A DNA stretch of 64,000 nucleotides from Salvia splendens (Eukaryota; Streptophyta; Magnoliopsida; Lamiales; Lamiaceae): NCBI RefSeq assembly GCF_004379255.2, contig NC_056038.1:25098061-25162060 (forward strand). The letters are read 5' to 3'. Every line of letters starts with the position of its first letter. The first letter of the stretch is position 1. The position numbers and the translations under genes were made by a program. The notes beneath the pieces were generated by a model. It saw only the letters and a program-made list of their open reading frames with translations, did not search any database and had not been told where the DNA came from. Of this stretch, positions 1-11,722 are shown in pieces.

Positions 1-510
1 TACCAAAATTCACCCCAAAAACTCTAATCCATAAAAATTTAGCACAATGTACACCACAACCAAGCTAAACAAAACAACACTTCCTTAACACCAATTCCAA
101 CCATTCATGCTCGTATCAACAATAGAATTCACAAATCAAAACCCAACAATTCATCTAACAAACTCACAATAAATCAAAATAAACCACAAAATTCCTCAAA
201 TTCAACCACCCAATCATCAATAAACAACCATAATCCATGGGAAATGAAGAATAGAAGGAGAAATTCATACATTTCGGGTTTAAATTGGTGGAAAACGAAA
301 ATTACCTCAGCCCTTATTTTTGTACAAAATCAACAACTTAATAGGTTTAAAATGGATAAATGAGGGATTAAACAAGAGCTGTGAGTGTAGAAGTGAGATA
401 GGTGGTGGAATTTGGAGTGAATTTGGTCGGAAATCGGAAATTGGGGCTAGGGTTCGTCCAAGTTGGGCGCTGCTGCATAGCTGCTCGCGCGTTTTATATA
501 CTGCGAAAAC

Positions 511-528
511 AACGCCCGATCGGGCGTT
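511..528. repeat. Perfect 18-bp palindrome
   Basis: AACGCCCGATCGGGCGTT is its own reverse complement. A sister palindrome lies at 581-598 and degraded half-copies lie at about 548-560 and 610-626. Function unknown. Confidence 0.85.
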
Positions 529-580
529 TGGTTAAATGAAAAATGCGCGACTCGGGCGTTTTCTCTAACTCACTATAATA

Positions 581-598
581 AATGCCCGATCGGGCATT
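581..598. repeat. Second perfect palindrome of the same family
   Basis: AATGCCCGATCGGGCATT is a perfect palindrome differing from the one at 511-528 by symmetric changes in the outer arms, so pairing is kept. It extends one more paired base on each side (580-599). Confidence 0.85.
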
Positions 599-2125
599 TC
601 TGCATGAGCAAAATGCCCGATAGGGCGAACTCTCTGCCTCGAGTCCTGATTTCACCCGTCTTTAGTTTTTCGACCTTTTCGTTCATATTTTCCGGTTCCA
701 ACAACTACAAAACAAAAACATACCCAACTTGAAAGTAATTGGGGGCATCAAACACACTTAAAATGACATACCAAATTAAACACTAAGAAAACTCCTAAAA
801 ATGAGATGAAGTGCATGAGGAGAATAGCAAAAGTGCTCGTGCGTGCGTCTGGTGTTATACTAGGTCGAGATGCCAAGTCCTATGAATCCACTAGATCACT
901 TGGTCTAGGAACTCAAGAGAACACGGAATGCTCTGTCGTTGGGCACACTAAACTCCCCTTCAAAGATCCCTCAACCCGAATACTATGGATTAGTATAGAG
1001 AAGCAGGGGTCGATCCCACGAAGATGGACACGTAAGAAAGCATTAGAAACTTTGGACAAAGGCGGCTGCTGCCACGCAAACTGGGTTGAGGATTAACTAC
1101 GACTAGACCTAGGCAAGAAATGTAAACACTAGACCTAGGAAACTGTAAACATGCTGAGATCAAACATCATCAAGACTACAGGATATTAAATTCCCTTCCT
1201 AGACCGTGTAAACGGCTACCTAATAGAACCAGACAAGAAGCATATAACAGTGGGGACCATAATTCCAGAATTAGCAAGTACGGCAGAAAGGCTGCAAATA
1301 ATAAACTGAAACTCTAACTACAACGACATGCTTTTTTTAATTGAATCAAAAACGCAGATGAAGAAAACAGAGCACGTACCTAGACTCGAACATAATATAA
1401 AAATTGGGTCTTCAGAAACTTGCAACAAACCGGAAATAACACAGATCTACATAAACTAGACGGAATGAAATGAAAACACGAAGGAGAGGCATAAATTTAA
1501 ACCAACTCTGCTCAGATTTACGTCGGATGCTTAATCCACTCCGGATCCAAGAGATCCGAACCAAACAACAACCTCAATCAACTCCATATCTTCCGATCTG
1601 ACAGATCTACTCCGATCAACACCGAATTCAAACGATTCCAATCAACTCAGCTACAACACCGAATTCAAACCTCCGATTCAACCACCAACAAACTCTGATC
1701 AACCCGATCCAGCCATTACTCTGCACAGATTCAGTGAGCAATTGCGAAACGCATCCAACACAAGTAAACTAACTCAAACTCCAGAAAATCACATGAGAGA
1801 AATCAGAAATCAACATCAACGACATAACAGAAAATTAATCTTGCATTAAACACAAAAATATTTGGTAAAAACAGAGAGCCGAGCTCCGAACAGCGAAGCT
1901 CGGTGAAAACCACAAAATACGAGAAATAAACTGGAAATTGTTTCTTCGCCCTCGACAGGACGGTGTTACACACAGATGGAACTAAAGTAAACAGGAAGTG
2001 AACCCAGCCATGAACCCCTGAATTTCCCAAAGAGAACCCAAGTGTATAAAAGAAAAGTGAGCTCCTAGCTACAATCCGTAACGAGGCCTCCACTGAGAAG
2101 GTCCCTCTAGAATGCATGTTTTCTT

Positions 2126-2134
2126 CCTTATATA
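2126..2134 (-). promoter_or_regulatory. TATA box of the Athila LTR
   Basis: TATATAAGG on the minus strand in the middle of the LTR. The two related LTRs have TATAAATAG near 14641 and TATAAAAGG near 18112 at the corresponding place, so the element is conserved in position although not in exact sequence. Confidence 0.6.
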
Positions 2135-2405
2135 GGCGCGGACATAATCTTCTAGAGGCCTTCGTAGAAATCTCCATTCTACCCTTCAGCTCCGAGATTT
2201 CCTCCGTCTTGCAATTTTCATCCACAATGCTCACTTCTTCGCCAGTTTCCTCGGACATGTGATTGTCCTCTTCTTTTCCTAGACCTGGCAAAATTCTTCT
2301 ACACACCTGGCTTAAAACGTGTGTTAGACCCAGTAAATCCACGAATTTATCCCCTAGACCTATGCGTGAAATTAGCCTTATTAAACTGCTCACACTTAAA
2401 CCATG

Positions 2406-2417
2406 CTTGTCCTCAAG
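2406..2417. repeat. CTTGTCCTCAAG hairpin motif in the LTR
   Basis: The motif sits inside a longer stem, ATGCTTG paired with CAAGCAT. The same 12-mer occurs at 15120-15131, 18384-18395 and 53916-53927, with flanking bases that differ but largely keep the pairing. Confidence 0.7.
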
Positions 2418-3355
2418 CATAAATGACAAGAAAAAGAAATAAGGCGAATTTCAATGCACGGTTCCCAAGAATGACTCTACAAGCAAAACACAAACAAAGC
2501 ACCGACTCCTAGACCTAGACAACTACAGACTCACAAAAGAAAACAACATACAAGGAAAAACAAAACACAACAGATAAGCATGAACTAGTTTCAACTTTTA
2601 GGCGATCGTCCCCATTAGCTTAAGTCCTATCCGATCGTCTACAGTCTTCAAATCCCCCCATTCCCTCTTCTACCTAAACGATCTGTCAGTTTGTCAAGAT
2701 AGCCTATTGATTTCCCAGCAGTTAGGTTCGCTCGATCACTCATTCCTCACCAGGGATGTTAGGATCGAAACGCTCCAAAGTTAAAGTTACACCACTGATG
2801 CGTCGGGTTATGAGAGTTTCTCCTTCTTACTACTCCTTTTCCCTATTGATTTCCTGGGTCAGGTTGCGATTGCATTCCTGCCCTATATATATATATATAT
2901 ATATCCCTTTTTCCCCTGGACTTTGTCCAGCTTATACCTCATTTTCATGTTCTATATTTTTTCCCCCTAGACTTCGTCCAGCTTATATCTCATTTTCCTG
3001 GACTTCGTCCAGCTTATACCTCCATAACCCATTTTTTCTCCTTTATACTCTACTCCCTAAGCATCAAGTGGCAGCCCATTTTTACATGTTAGCTCAAAGT
3101 GTTTAGGCTTATAACTCGCTCTTATAGTAGGGCTGCACAGCTAGGTTATCTAAGGCCTTTTCTATCATCCTTACTTCATTCAGACCTCTTTTAGTTTATT
3201 AAGAAAAAAGGCATCAAAGTTGACATGTATCATATCTTCAATCGCTCTCACTAAGGGAATCTTACCTTATTATCTCACTAGCTCATGCAACACACAAAAA
3301 CGCTAGACCTAGAGACTCTAAGACTCCTATTTACAAAAACAAATACTGCACTTAC

Positions 3356-3372
3356 TCCCTCCCCCTCCCACT
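3356..3372 (-). promoter_or_regulatory. Athila polypurine tract
   Basis: On the minus strand an uninterrupted purine-rich run (GTGGGAGGGGGAGGGAG) lies between the 3' ORF region and the 3' LTR, where plus-strand DNA priming occurs in this class of element. The related element has a comparable run at about 16408-16422. Confidence 0.65.
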
Positions 3373-3488
3373 TCACTCAAGCTTGTCCCCAAGCTATCCT
3401 AGTGAAGTGGGGAAATATGGAAGTATGAACAGTACAAAACAGACCAAACAACACAAACAAACAAACAACGTGCATAAAACAAAATAAA

Positions 3489-3611
3489 CTTCTCACACTT
3501 AGACCGTACAACGGGCTAAGTGGGAGAAGGCGCAACAAACAAAACCAAAACAAGCAAAAACAGAACAACACCTTCTCACACTTAGACCAAGGATTGGGTT
3601 AAGTGTGGGAA
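3489..3611 (-). repeat. Two tandem hairpins in the Athila 3' untranslated region
   Basis: Two inverted repeats: CTTCTCACACTTAG at 3489 pairs with CTAAGTGGGAGAAG ending 3529, and the same arm at 3571 pairs with TTAAGTGTGGGAAG ending 3611. The neighbouring diverged element has the equivalent pair at about 16503-16545 and 16619-16660. Confidence 0.75.
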
Positions 3612-3733
3612 GTTGCAACACATATATACAAAATAGAGCATGCTGGTCATAGACAAACACAAACAGAAAAGGAAGGAAAAACGAAAAAATAAATAAAAAA
3701 GGAAAAGTAAAAGTTACTTGGCTCTGGGAGGGG

Positions 3734-6226
3734 TCAATTCGGGGTCTGGCCCCCGCGGGAGCCAGACTTGGGCGGGGCGGATGGTTGGGTCACTCTAGCT
3801 TTCTTCTTTGTCGGCGAATCCGGCTGTGCTGTCATCTCCTCACTCTGTCTAGGCACTGACTTTCTCACGGTCAAGGGTTTAGTCGCGGATGGGGCAGTCA
3901 GAGGCTTTGTCGGCTGGGGAGGCTTCTGGAGAGATAGACTTCCTTGCCTTGTCGACTTAGAAGCGCTGCCCAGGCTAGGAAGCAACTTCGATGCCTCGGG
4001 GAACCTCTCTTTAAACCACTTCTCCATCATCATCATCAGCGAGACGGCCTCTGCCATCCTATCAGTGTGCTTGGACGACGTTGCCACAAGATCAGTAATA
4101 CATCCCTTGAGGGCCACGATCTCCTCTCTGACTTTCCCGACTTCCATCCTTACCTCGGTTGCTTCCTTCCTCACTCCTGCGACTTCCTTCCTTACTTCTG
4201 CAACATCTTTCCGTACTTTCTCAACATCGACAATGTCCTTTACATCCACGACCTCCGATTCCTGCTTCACCTGGACTTCCGACCTTCCTACCTCATAAAA
4301 GCATACCTCCTTCCCATGCATGATTAGAAGCCCCTTGTTGAAGAAATATTCGACATTGAAAACCTCTGGGGGCATGCACATCTCCACATCTCGGCACGAT
4401 TTGGCTATCTTTAGTATTACGTTGCGTTGAAGGTATGCACCTAGGAGGTGGCATGTGTACATGTGCCTGGAAGGATTAGCGGCCATCTGATGGCAAGCCT
4501 GGGCTAGCCAGTAGCCCAGGTGTACACGGACTCCCTTGGCCATACACCAAGTGAAGTATAGGTCGGCTGTGGTCAAAGCAGTGTTTGCGGTGCCCATCCG
4601 ATTATAACTGATGAATGTCTGAGCAAAACGCAGGATCCGGTTGTCAATGTGGTAAGCCTTCGAATAACTTGTTTTAAACTGACCCACCTTCGGGTGGGTT
4701 ATAAACTCCCAAGCCCTTCGTGGTTTGAAACCCGGTGTAAACTTAGGCGGACCCACCATCCTGTCATTCCACAAGCCCTCATCATCCTGTGTGCGCGATA
4801 ACAACCCCATGCAGAGCGACCACTCTCGGATGCTCATTCCGTGCTCCTCGTTTAAAAGGCGGAAGGTTAGAGTCGGCATCTAGATCAGTTTTAGACTTCA
4901 AACGAAAGGTTGAGAAAAACTCACACGCTAATGCTGTTGGGACTTCAAAAGAGCTGTGCTTCAGCAACCAGTCGAAACCGATCGCGTCAATGTACTCCCG
5001 GAATTAATCGTCGGAAGAAATCTCCTTCAGCTCCGCGGGATCATATCTCTTTCCGGACTTCGCATACTTGCTCTGGGCACTCTTCTCTTTATACGGTGCT
5101 GCACGCTTGGGGTCAGTGAACTTCCTCATCGCATCCAGTAATTCCTTGGTTAACCAAATTTCTGTAGGCTCGAAATTGAGCTCTTCTTCAAGTTCCTCTT
5201 CGGAGTCGCTAGATCCAACAGGGCTATCAGACTCGGCAGCACATGGAACCTTTGCGGGTAGAGGAAGAAAGAATTCAATAGATTTTCCTTTCAATTTCTT
5301 GGTTAAGGAGGGAGCGGCCTGCTTTCCCTTCCTTTTTCTTTCAGCCGCCTGACGGCGTTCTTTCTCGTCACTCTCCCCACCACTGGGTCTAGGAGAGATG
5401 TCCTGCTCACGGGTTGCGGTCTCTGGACCCAGCGCTTCTCTTTCCGTCTGCTAAACAGAGTCATCAGTTTCATCTATCAAGCTCCGGCGAGCCTGTCTCC
5501 GGGCTTTCCTTTTATTTACCGGTGAAATTGTCCCCTCCGGGACATCAGTCAAATCCACGATTAGATTTACCCTCTCATCGACGGGTTCTGTACATCTTCA
5601 GTAACGAGGGCCTTTCCCTCCTCAGACAGCAAAGGGGTTGCCCCCGTGATATAAACAGGGGTTTACACCCCAACCAAATCTTGTTCATTGTGGGTCTCAG
5701 TACCCACAACCTTTTCAAGGGTCCTCCCCTCATCATCGTTCTCAACAGAGACTTGGGCCTCATCGCCCCCAACTTTTTCTAGGGTTTCCCCCTCAGGATT
5801 ACTAGTAGACAAAACAGCAGATACACCCACACTTTCTGACACAACACGGGTTTCTCTCTCAACGACATCAATAGCAGCAATAACAGGGGTTACCCCCTCA
5901 GATACATGGTCTAACCTTGGTTCACTGACCGCCAAAAGCTCCAAACCCGAAGCCACATCCGCTTCCTCCTAAGGTACGTTTGCGGTGGTTGTTCCGGCTA
6001 CACTGGTGGCTGGTTCGGCCATCGAATGTACGGCCTCCGGTTGGGGTTTCGCAGTCTCTGAAACTTGTGGTGGTGGAGTGGTTTTTCCCATCATAGTGGT
6101 GAGCATGGCGAACGCCTTCATCGCCTCCTTTGGCCCCCCAAATTTCTGCAATAGATCGGCTATGAACGACGCTGCGTTAGATTCGGCGGATCCAGAGGTG
6201 CTTCCTGTGTTTTGTGTGTTCTCCAT
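3734..6226 (-). pseudogene. Athila 3' ORF (ORF-1-like, env-position), broken
   Basis: Downstream of integrase on the minus strand lies a decayed reading frame beginning with MENTQNTGSTSG at 6226. It runs through an acidic, repeat-rich section (5663-5956), an acidic block (5004-5294) and a 381-codon open part (3734-4879). The last part, from MPTLTFRLLNEEHGMS onward, resembles the ATHILA ORF-1 family found after pol in this lineage; a coiled-coil-like heptad stretch rich in V, R, K and E lies at about residues 225-265, before a basic, proline-rich tail. Stops and frame shifts separate the pieces (around 5955, 5600, 5003 and 4880). Function in the family is unsettled; an envelope-like role has been proposed by position only. 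Confidence 0.65.
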
Positions 6227-6814
6227 GGCGGAATCTGTAAAATTTAGCAAGAACTCGGAAGAAAAAATTCCGTCGATTAGGGTTAGAGAGAGAATTTGAG
6301 AGAGAAAATTTGGGGATTTTTTTTTCGTAGAAAGAGTGAGTATGATATGGAAAATAAAAAAAAAGAGCACGGTTATAGCCTGTAGGTATGGGAAAGGACG
6401 GTTTTGCAGGTGGTTGCAGGCGTGACGCGAGCGACCGTACGCCTCCCCATAAAGTTACCTTTTGAAATTTGAACCTGTGCTAACTCCCTCCAAAATTTTG
6501 CTCCTCAACTCTCTGCCCCATGTCAATCTGCAATATCACACTTAGAAAAACATCAAACTAAAAATGAAACGCCAGACTCCCAGGTCAAGGATATGACAGT
6601 ATAAAAAATTCCCTAATGAGTCTGGGATTTCGAAAATATTTTTGGAAGATTATTTTTTCTGATTTGTTTGGGTTTTCTTGATTTAAGGGAAGCTATTAAA
6701 TATTTACACTTCCTTTCAAATATTCTTGAGATTCCCTGGGTCAGGGCATGGAAAAAAAACTTCTCAATTTACTTGACCCAGGATTTCTTCAAGAACACTT
6801 CCTTCCTAGATTGG
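6227..6814. other. Athila spacer between integrase and the 3' ORF
   Basis: Nearly 600 bases with no supported coding. It includes the stretch just upstream of MENTQ, likely leader for a spliced or separate message. Nothing else is recognisable. Confidence 0.5.
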
Positions 6815-8044
6815 TTAGGCGATATCCGGGAGTGCGCGTAGAGGCACTTCGTCCACTACACACAGCTCCGAGTTATCCCAAAATACATTCACACGATGAC
6901 CATTGACGAGGAAATACACAGAATTTGAGGCGCCTCCTTGGATCTCTACTGCTCCATTTACACGAAGGCCAACGATAGTATATGGTCCGATCCACTTGGA
7001 CTTTAGCTTTCCAGGCATCAGCTTAAGCCTGGACTGGAACAGGAGAACTTTCTGCCCAACTTGTAGTTCCTTGGTCCGGAGATTCTTATCATGCCAGAGC
7101 TTGGTCTTTTCTTTGTACCACATCGCGGACTCGTAAGACTCAAGCCTCAATTCTTCCAACTCCTGGAGCTGCAATTTCATCTCTTCCTCACAAGCTTGAG
7201 GATTCATGTTAATCTCCTTGACCGCCCAGTATGCCTTGTGCTCCAGTCCAACTGGCAAGTGGCACATCTTGCCGAACACTAACCTGTACGGAGACATCCC
7301 AATAGACGTCTTATATGCTGTCCTGTAAGCCCATAATGCGTCGTCAAGCCTCTTACTCCAGTCTTTCCTTGACGGATTCACTGTCTTTTCAAGTATAGCT
7401 TTGATCTCCCTGTTTGATATTTCTGCCTGGCCGTTAGACTGAGGATGATAAGGTGTAGACAACCTGTGGTGGACTCCATACTTCTTCATCAGAGCTTCTA
7501 TCGTACGGTTCCGGAAGTGAGTTCCTTGATCCGAAATAACAGCCCTAGGAACACCGTACCTGTTAAAAATGTTAGCCCTAAGAAATTTTGCCACCTCACC
7601 AGCTTTACAAGATGTGGTAGCTTTTGCTTCTATCCATTTCGAAACATAATCCACCGCCACAAGTATGTATGCATTTCCATATGAAGATGGAAATGGACCC
7701 ATGAAGTCCATTCCCCAGACGTCGAAAATCTCACAAATGATGACAGGGACTTGCGGCATTTCATCTCTTTTGGAGATTCCCCCAGTCTGTTGACACCTTT
7801 CACAATTCTGACAGAATTCAAACGCATCCTTATGCAATGTAGGCCAGTAAAACCCGCTGTCTAACACCTTCCTCGCGGTCTTCCTTGGTCCAAAGTGACC
7901 TCCACACGCTAGAGCGTGGCAATGATTCAGCACATCCCTTTGTTCCCACTCTGGAATACATCTCTTAATTACTTGGTCAGCTCCCATCCTCCATAGATAC
8001 GGGTCGTCCCAAAAATAGTACTTGGCTTCGCTTTCCAGTTTCAT
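6815..8044 (-). CDS. Athila integrase domain
   Basis: A 409-codon open frame holding a complete retroviral-type integrase. The N-terminal HHCC zinc site is visible ([10 protein letters not shown] ... CQNCERC), followed by the catalytic triad: D in [12 protein letters not shown] in VISDQGTHF and E in [12 protein letters not shown]. The C-terminal part ([19 protein letters not shown]) is the usual DNA-binding region of this lineage. It would normally be the tail of a gag-pol polyprotein; here it is cut off from RNase H by about 230 bases with stops. It looks the best preserved part of the element. Confidence 0.85.
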   Translation of the reverse strand: MKLESEAKYYFWDDPYLWRMGADQVIKRCIPEWEQRDVLNHCHALACGGHFGPRKTARKVLDSGFYWPTLHKDAFEFCQNCERCQQTGGISKRDEMPQVPVIICEIFDVWGMDFMGPFPSSYGNAYILVAVDYVSKWIEAKATTSCKAGEVAKFLRANIFNRYGVPRAVISDQGTHFRNRTIEALMKKYGVHHRLSTPYHPQSNGQAEISNREIKAILEKTVNPSRKDWSKRLDDALWAYRTAYKTSIGMSPYRLVFGKMCHLPVGLEHKAYWAVKEINMNPQACEEEMKLQLQELEELRLESYESAMWYKEKTKLWHDKNLRTKELQVGQKVLLFQSRLKLMPGKLKSKWIGPYTIVGLRVNGAVEIQGGASNSVYFLVNGHRVNVFWDNSELCVVDEVPLRALPDIA

Positions 8045-8271
8045 CTTCTGGGCCCGAGAAATTTCTTAGGAACTGGGCACTTCTCTGGTGACCAAGAAAT
8101 TTCTAGGTCTGCGAACCACGGCTCAGCGTTTATCTGGCATTTTCCTTTTTCAGCATCTCCTGGACATGTTACTGCCATTATCTCTTCCCAACTGATAGGT
8201 CTGGGCGAACTTTCTAGATAATATAGATGTTCCTCCGGGAACGTATCAGGTACTGCTTCGTCTGTTTCTCC

Positions 8272-8922
8272 CTAGTAAATGCGACTCAAGTGGTCGGCTA
8301 CCTTGTTCTCTGTTCCTTTCTTGTCTCTGACTTCCCAGTCAAATTCCTGTAAGAGTAAAACCCAACGGATTAACCTTGGCTTAGACTCCTTCTTCGCCAG
8401 TAAGTACTTTATTGCAGCGTGATCGGTGAAAACTATCGCCTTAGACCCCAGCAAGTGCGGGCGAAACTTCTCAAATGAGTACACAACTGCCAACATTTCC
8501 TTCTCCGTGGTGTCATAATGTTTCATGGCCTGATTGAGCATTTTTGACGCATAAAAAATCACATAGCTTTTCCCATCGACTCTTTGACCTAGCACCGCCC
8601 CTACTGCGTAATCACTTGCGTCGCACATTATTTCAAAGGGTAGATTCCAGTCGGGTGCTCTAATAATGGGAGCAAATACTAATCTATCCTTCAACAGCTG
8701 AAAAGCCATTTTGCACTCCTCATCGAAAACAAAATCGACATCGTTATGCAACAAGTGAGTGAGTGGCTGAGCAATCTTTGCGAAATCCTTTATGAACCTC
8801 CTATAGAATCCAGCATGCCCTAGGAATCCTCTTACTTCTTTCTGATTTGTCGGGTAAGGCAGTTTTGAGATCACATCAATCTTTGCTTGGTCTACCTGTA
8901 TACCTTTTTTTTGATACCACAT
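8272..8922 (-). pseudogene. Athila reverse transcriptase thumb and RNase H
   Basis: An open segment of 216 codons. It begins inside the reverse-transcriptase connection ([20 protein letters not shown]) and continues into RNase H ([19 protein letters not shown], then [13 protein letters not shown], then [10 protein letters not shown]), with the expected acidic residues. A frame shift near 8930-8970 separates it from the reverse-transcriptase core, and a stop follows DHLSRIY. Confidence 0.8.
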
Positions 8923-8970
8923 GCCCTAGGACAATTCTTTCTGGGACCATAAAGTGGCGTTTCTCGAAAT

Positions 8971-11691
8971 TCAAACTATATCCAAATGCTTTTCCTGGCA
9001 CCTCCTCAAAACTATATCCAAACTTGCCAAACATGAGTCAAATGAATTCCCATACACAGTGAAGTCGTCCATAAAAATCTCGATGCAATCCTCTAGGAGA
9101 TCCGAGAAGATACTCATCATACACTGCTGAAAAGTGCCTGGCGCATTGCACAGACCAAATGGCATCCTTCTGTAAGCATACGTTCTGAAGGGACACGTGA
9201 AAGTTGTCTTCTCCTGGTCCTCGGGATCCACGTAGATTTTAAAATACCCACTATATCCGTCTAGGAAACAGAAATATTGCTTGCCCGCCAACCTCTCCAA
9301 CATCTGGTCAATGAAAGGTAGAGGGAAATGATCTTTCTTAGTCGCTTCATTTAACTTCCTATAGTCAATGCACATCCTCCACCCAGTAACTAGTCGGGTG
9401 GGCACCAACTCATTCTTGTCGTTCTTGACCACCTGTATTCCCGACTTCTTTGGTACCATATGTACTGGACTCACCCATTCACTGTCTGGTATGGAATAAA
9501 TGATACCTAGGGAGAGTGGCTTCAATACTTCCTTCAGCACCTCCTCCCTCATGTTAGGATTCAATTTGCGTTGAGGATCTCTGCAGGCTTTTGCCCCCTC
9601 TTCTAGCCGAATGTGATGCATGCACATATCTGGACTGATTCCTACCAAATCAGAGAGTGTCCACCCAATAGACTTCTTGTTCCTCCGAATTACCTTCAGC
9701 AGTTCCTCTTCTTGTCCCTCGGTCAAGCTGCTGTTAATAATCACAGGGAAAGTTTCATTCTCCTCTAGATACGCATACTTGAGACCTGGTGGAAGTGTTT
9801 TCAGTTCTTTCTTGTGGACATCTTTTTCCTGGGGTAAGGGATTTTTCTCTGTCAACTCAGTAGAACTTTTCATGCTCGCCACATAAGGTGTCTTCCTTGA
9901 TCTAGCTAGCTCCGGGTTCGTGCAGAATTCCAGAATTGCTTCGGCTAGCTCCTCATCTGATAACTCACTCGTGTTCATTGCTTGAGACCACCCTGCTACT
10001 TCTCTATCAATAGCATGACTCATCTCAGAATTCGCAATCTGCTTTTGCATTAATTCGGTCTCAAGATATTCCTGGACCAAGGGGTTAATAACATCTATAG
10101 CATGCAAATTTTCAACGTCAAGAGGTTTCTTGATTTCCTCATCTATGCTGAATGTATGTTTCTCCCCATTGTAATCAAGGCAAATGGTGCCATCAAAGAC
10201 ATCAATGATAGTCTTAGCGGTACGTAGGAAAGGTCTCTCTAAAAGTACTCCGCCAGACTCTGCAGACTCACTATCACTCATCTTAATCACATGGAAATCA
10301 GCTGGGTACAAGAAGTCATGTACCTTTACTATCACGTTCTCAAGCGCTCCTTCAGGACAAATGCATGACCTGTCTGCCAATTGGATCACAACTTTCATGT
10401 CCACTATGCCTACCCCTACTAACTTCTTGTATATAGAAAGTGGTAACACATTTATGGATGCATCTAAGTCACACATAGCATGTTCGATTTTTACATCACC
10501 AATAGAGATGGGCAAAGTAAACATACCTGGATCATTGTATTTCGAAGGCATCCTCCGCTTCTGAATTACTGCAGACACATTCTCGCTTATCAGAATTTTT
10601 CCACTAGGTCTCGCCTTACTAGCTATAAATTCCTTGATGAACTTGCGAAACACTGGCAATTTCAGAGCCTGTAAGAATGGTAGATTGATTTCCAGCTTCC
10701 CAAAAATGTCCATAAAATCTACCGGCTCATCCTTCTTTTTCTTTACTTCCCCTCGGCTTGGGAATGGTTTCGGTCGCTTCCCTGTTCCTGTAGAGCTACC
10801 GACCGAGAATTCTTTGACTTCTTTCTTCTCCTCTTCCCTTACCAACTCTGGCCCTGGATCGAGGAAAAATGGTTCAGTTTCTTTAAGCAATGGTTTCTCC
10901 AAATCTCCTGCCCTGAGTTCATCTCTAATCATGGGATTGTTTGCAGCCAAGTTCCTCGGTCTAGAGGTTATACCCTCTGTCTCCTTGCCCTCGGTGGGAT
11001 CTGTGACTTCCTTCGGTCTCATTGTTGGGCCTTCGTACCCCTTCCCAGACCTTAAGGTAATTTGGCTAATATTTGCCCTATCAGGCGGTTTTACTGAGGC
11101 AGGAATTTTACCCTCATTACCTCGCATGTCACTCAAGGAAGTAGCAATCTGTGACAGCTGTCTTGCTAACATATCCATTGCCGCCTTTTGTTCTTGCTGA
11201 GCATCCTGAAGCTTGTGAACTACATCATTGTTCGACTGTAAGTTGTTCTGCATGTGCTGCTGAGAACTGATGAGGTCGTGCACCATTTCATCAAGATTCC
11301 TTGGTGGCTTAGAACTCGGCTGACTGGTGCCGGGTCCTGCATTCTGGTTTGCTCCACTTCCTTGGGTCGGGCGAATATTTCCTTGACCTGAGTAGGTGGG
11401 TTGGAAATTCCTTTGGTGTGGTGGCACATAAGAGTTCCCCTGATGGTTTTGATTCCTGTTTCCCCAGTTCGAGTGGTCTCCCTGGTTCCGATTGTTCCAA
11501 TTGCCTTGCCCTTCATGATTCCTCCAGCTGCCCTGCCTCTCGAGCTGAGGTGCAAACTGTATACTCTGTTGTAGTGCTGGCTGGCTCTGTTCGTTATCAG
11601 ACCATTTAAAATTTGGATGATTCCTCCAGGGTGCATCTCTTTGTCTCCCGGAGTTCCAACTTCCATCGGGGATTCCAACTCCCCATCGCAT
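8971..11691 (-). pseudogene. Athila gag C-terminus, protease and reverse transcriptase core
   Basis: A 906-codon frame. Residues 1-200 are glutamine- and asparagine-rich late gag. A protease-like motif lies at about residues 407-412, but the usual D-L-G is D-L-D (CDLDAS), which should disable an aspartic protease. Reverse transcriptase follows: FLDGYSGYFKI (first catalytic aspartate), PFGLCNAPGTFQ, and FMDDF at about 873-877 (the catalytic pair). The frame ends 29 residues after FMDDF by a frame shift into the RNase H segment. The MFxDD style with FMDDFTVYG is typical of Athila/Tat elements. Confidence 0.8.
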
Positions 11692-11722
11692 TCACCTGGG
11701 CCTGGTAATCTCTTTCCTGGGA

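Larger units (their letters stand above)
1..806. other. Left flank without a recognisable gene
   Basis: AT-rich sequence with no long reading frame that resembles a protein family. It contains two GC-rich perfect palindromes near 511 and 581 and a stretch near 640-800 that reads like the untranslated part of another retroelement. The five bases before 807 are TGAGA, the left member of what would have been the target duplication of the Athila element; its partner is lost because the other end of that element is truncated. I see no gene here. Confidence 0.4.
807..3355 (-). repeat. Athila 3' LTR
   Basis: The first 1.1 kb (807-1925) matches 12899-14018 closely, with scattered substitutions and few indels; a more diverged third copy lies at 16880-18456. 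On the minus strand the LTR ends in ...CTTCA at 807. Its start next to the purine tract near 3355 is approximate because no intact partner LTR is present. It includes an AT dinucleotide run at about 2884-2904. Confidence 0.75.

Noticed and set aside
806..1096. Open frame in the Athila LTR, repeated at 12898-13113
   Set aside because: It is LTR sequence; the frame differs in length between copies, is interrupted in one, and matches no protein family.
2756..3106. 116-codon frame on the + strand
   Set aside because: Runs through the LTR and an AT dinucleotide run; low complexity and no homologous pattern in the related LTR.
3768..4327. Long + strand frames opposite the Athila 3' ORF
   Set aside because: Antisense shadows; the minus strand has the recognised protein.
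10634..11200. 188-codon + strand frame
   Set aside because: Antisense of Athila gag-pol; rich in serine and phenylalanine as expected from the complement of lysine- and glutamate-rich coding.
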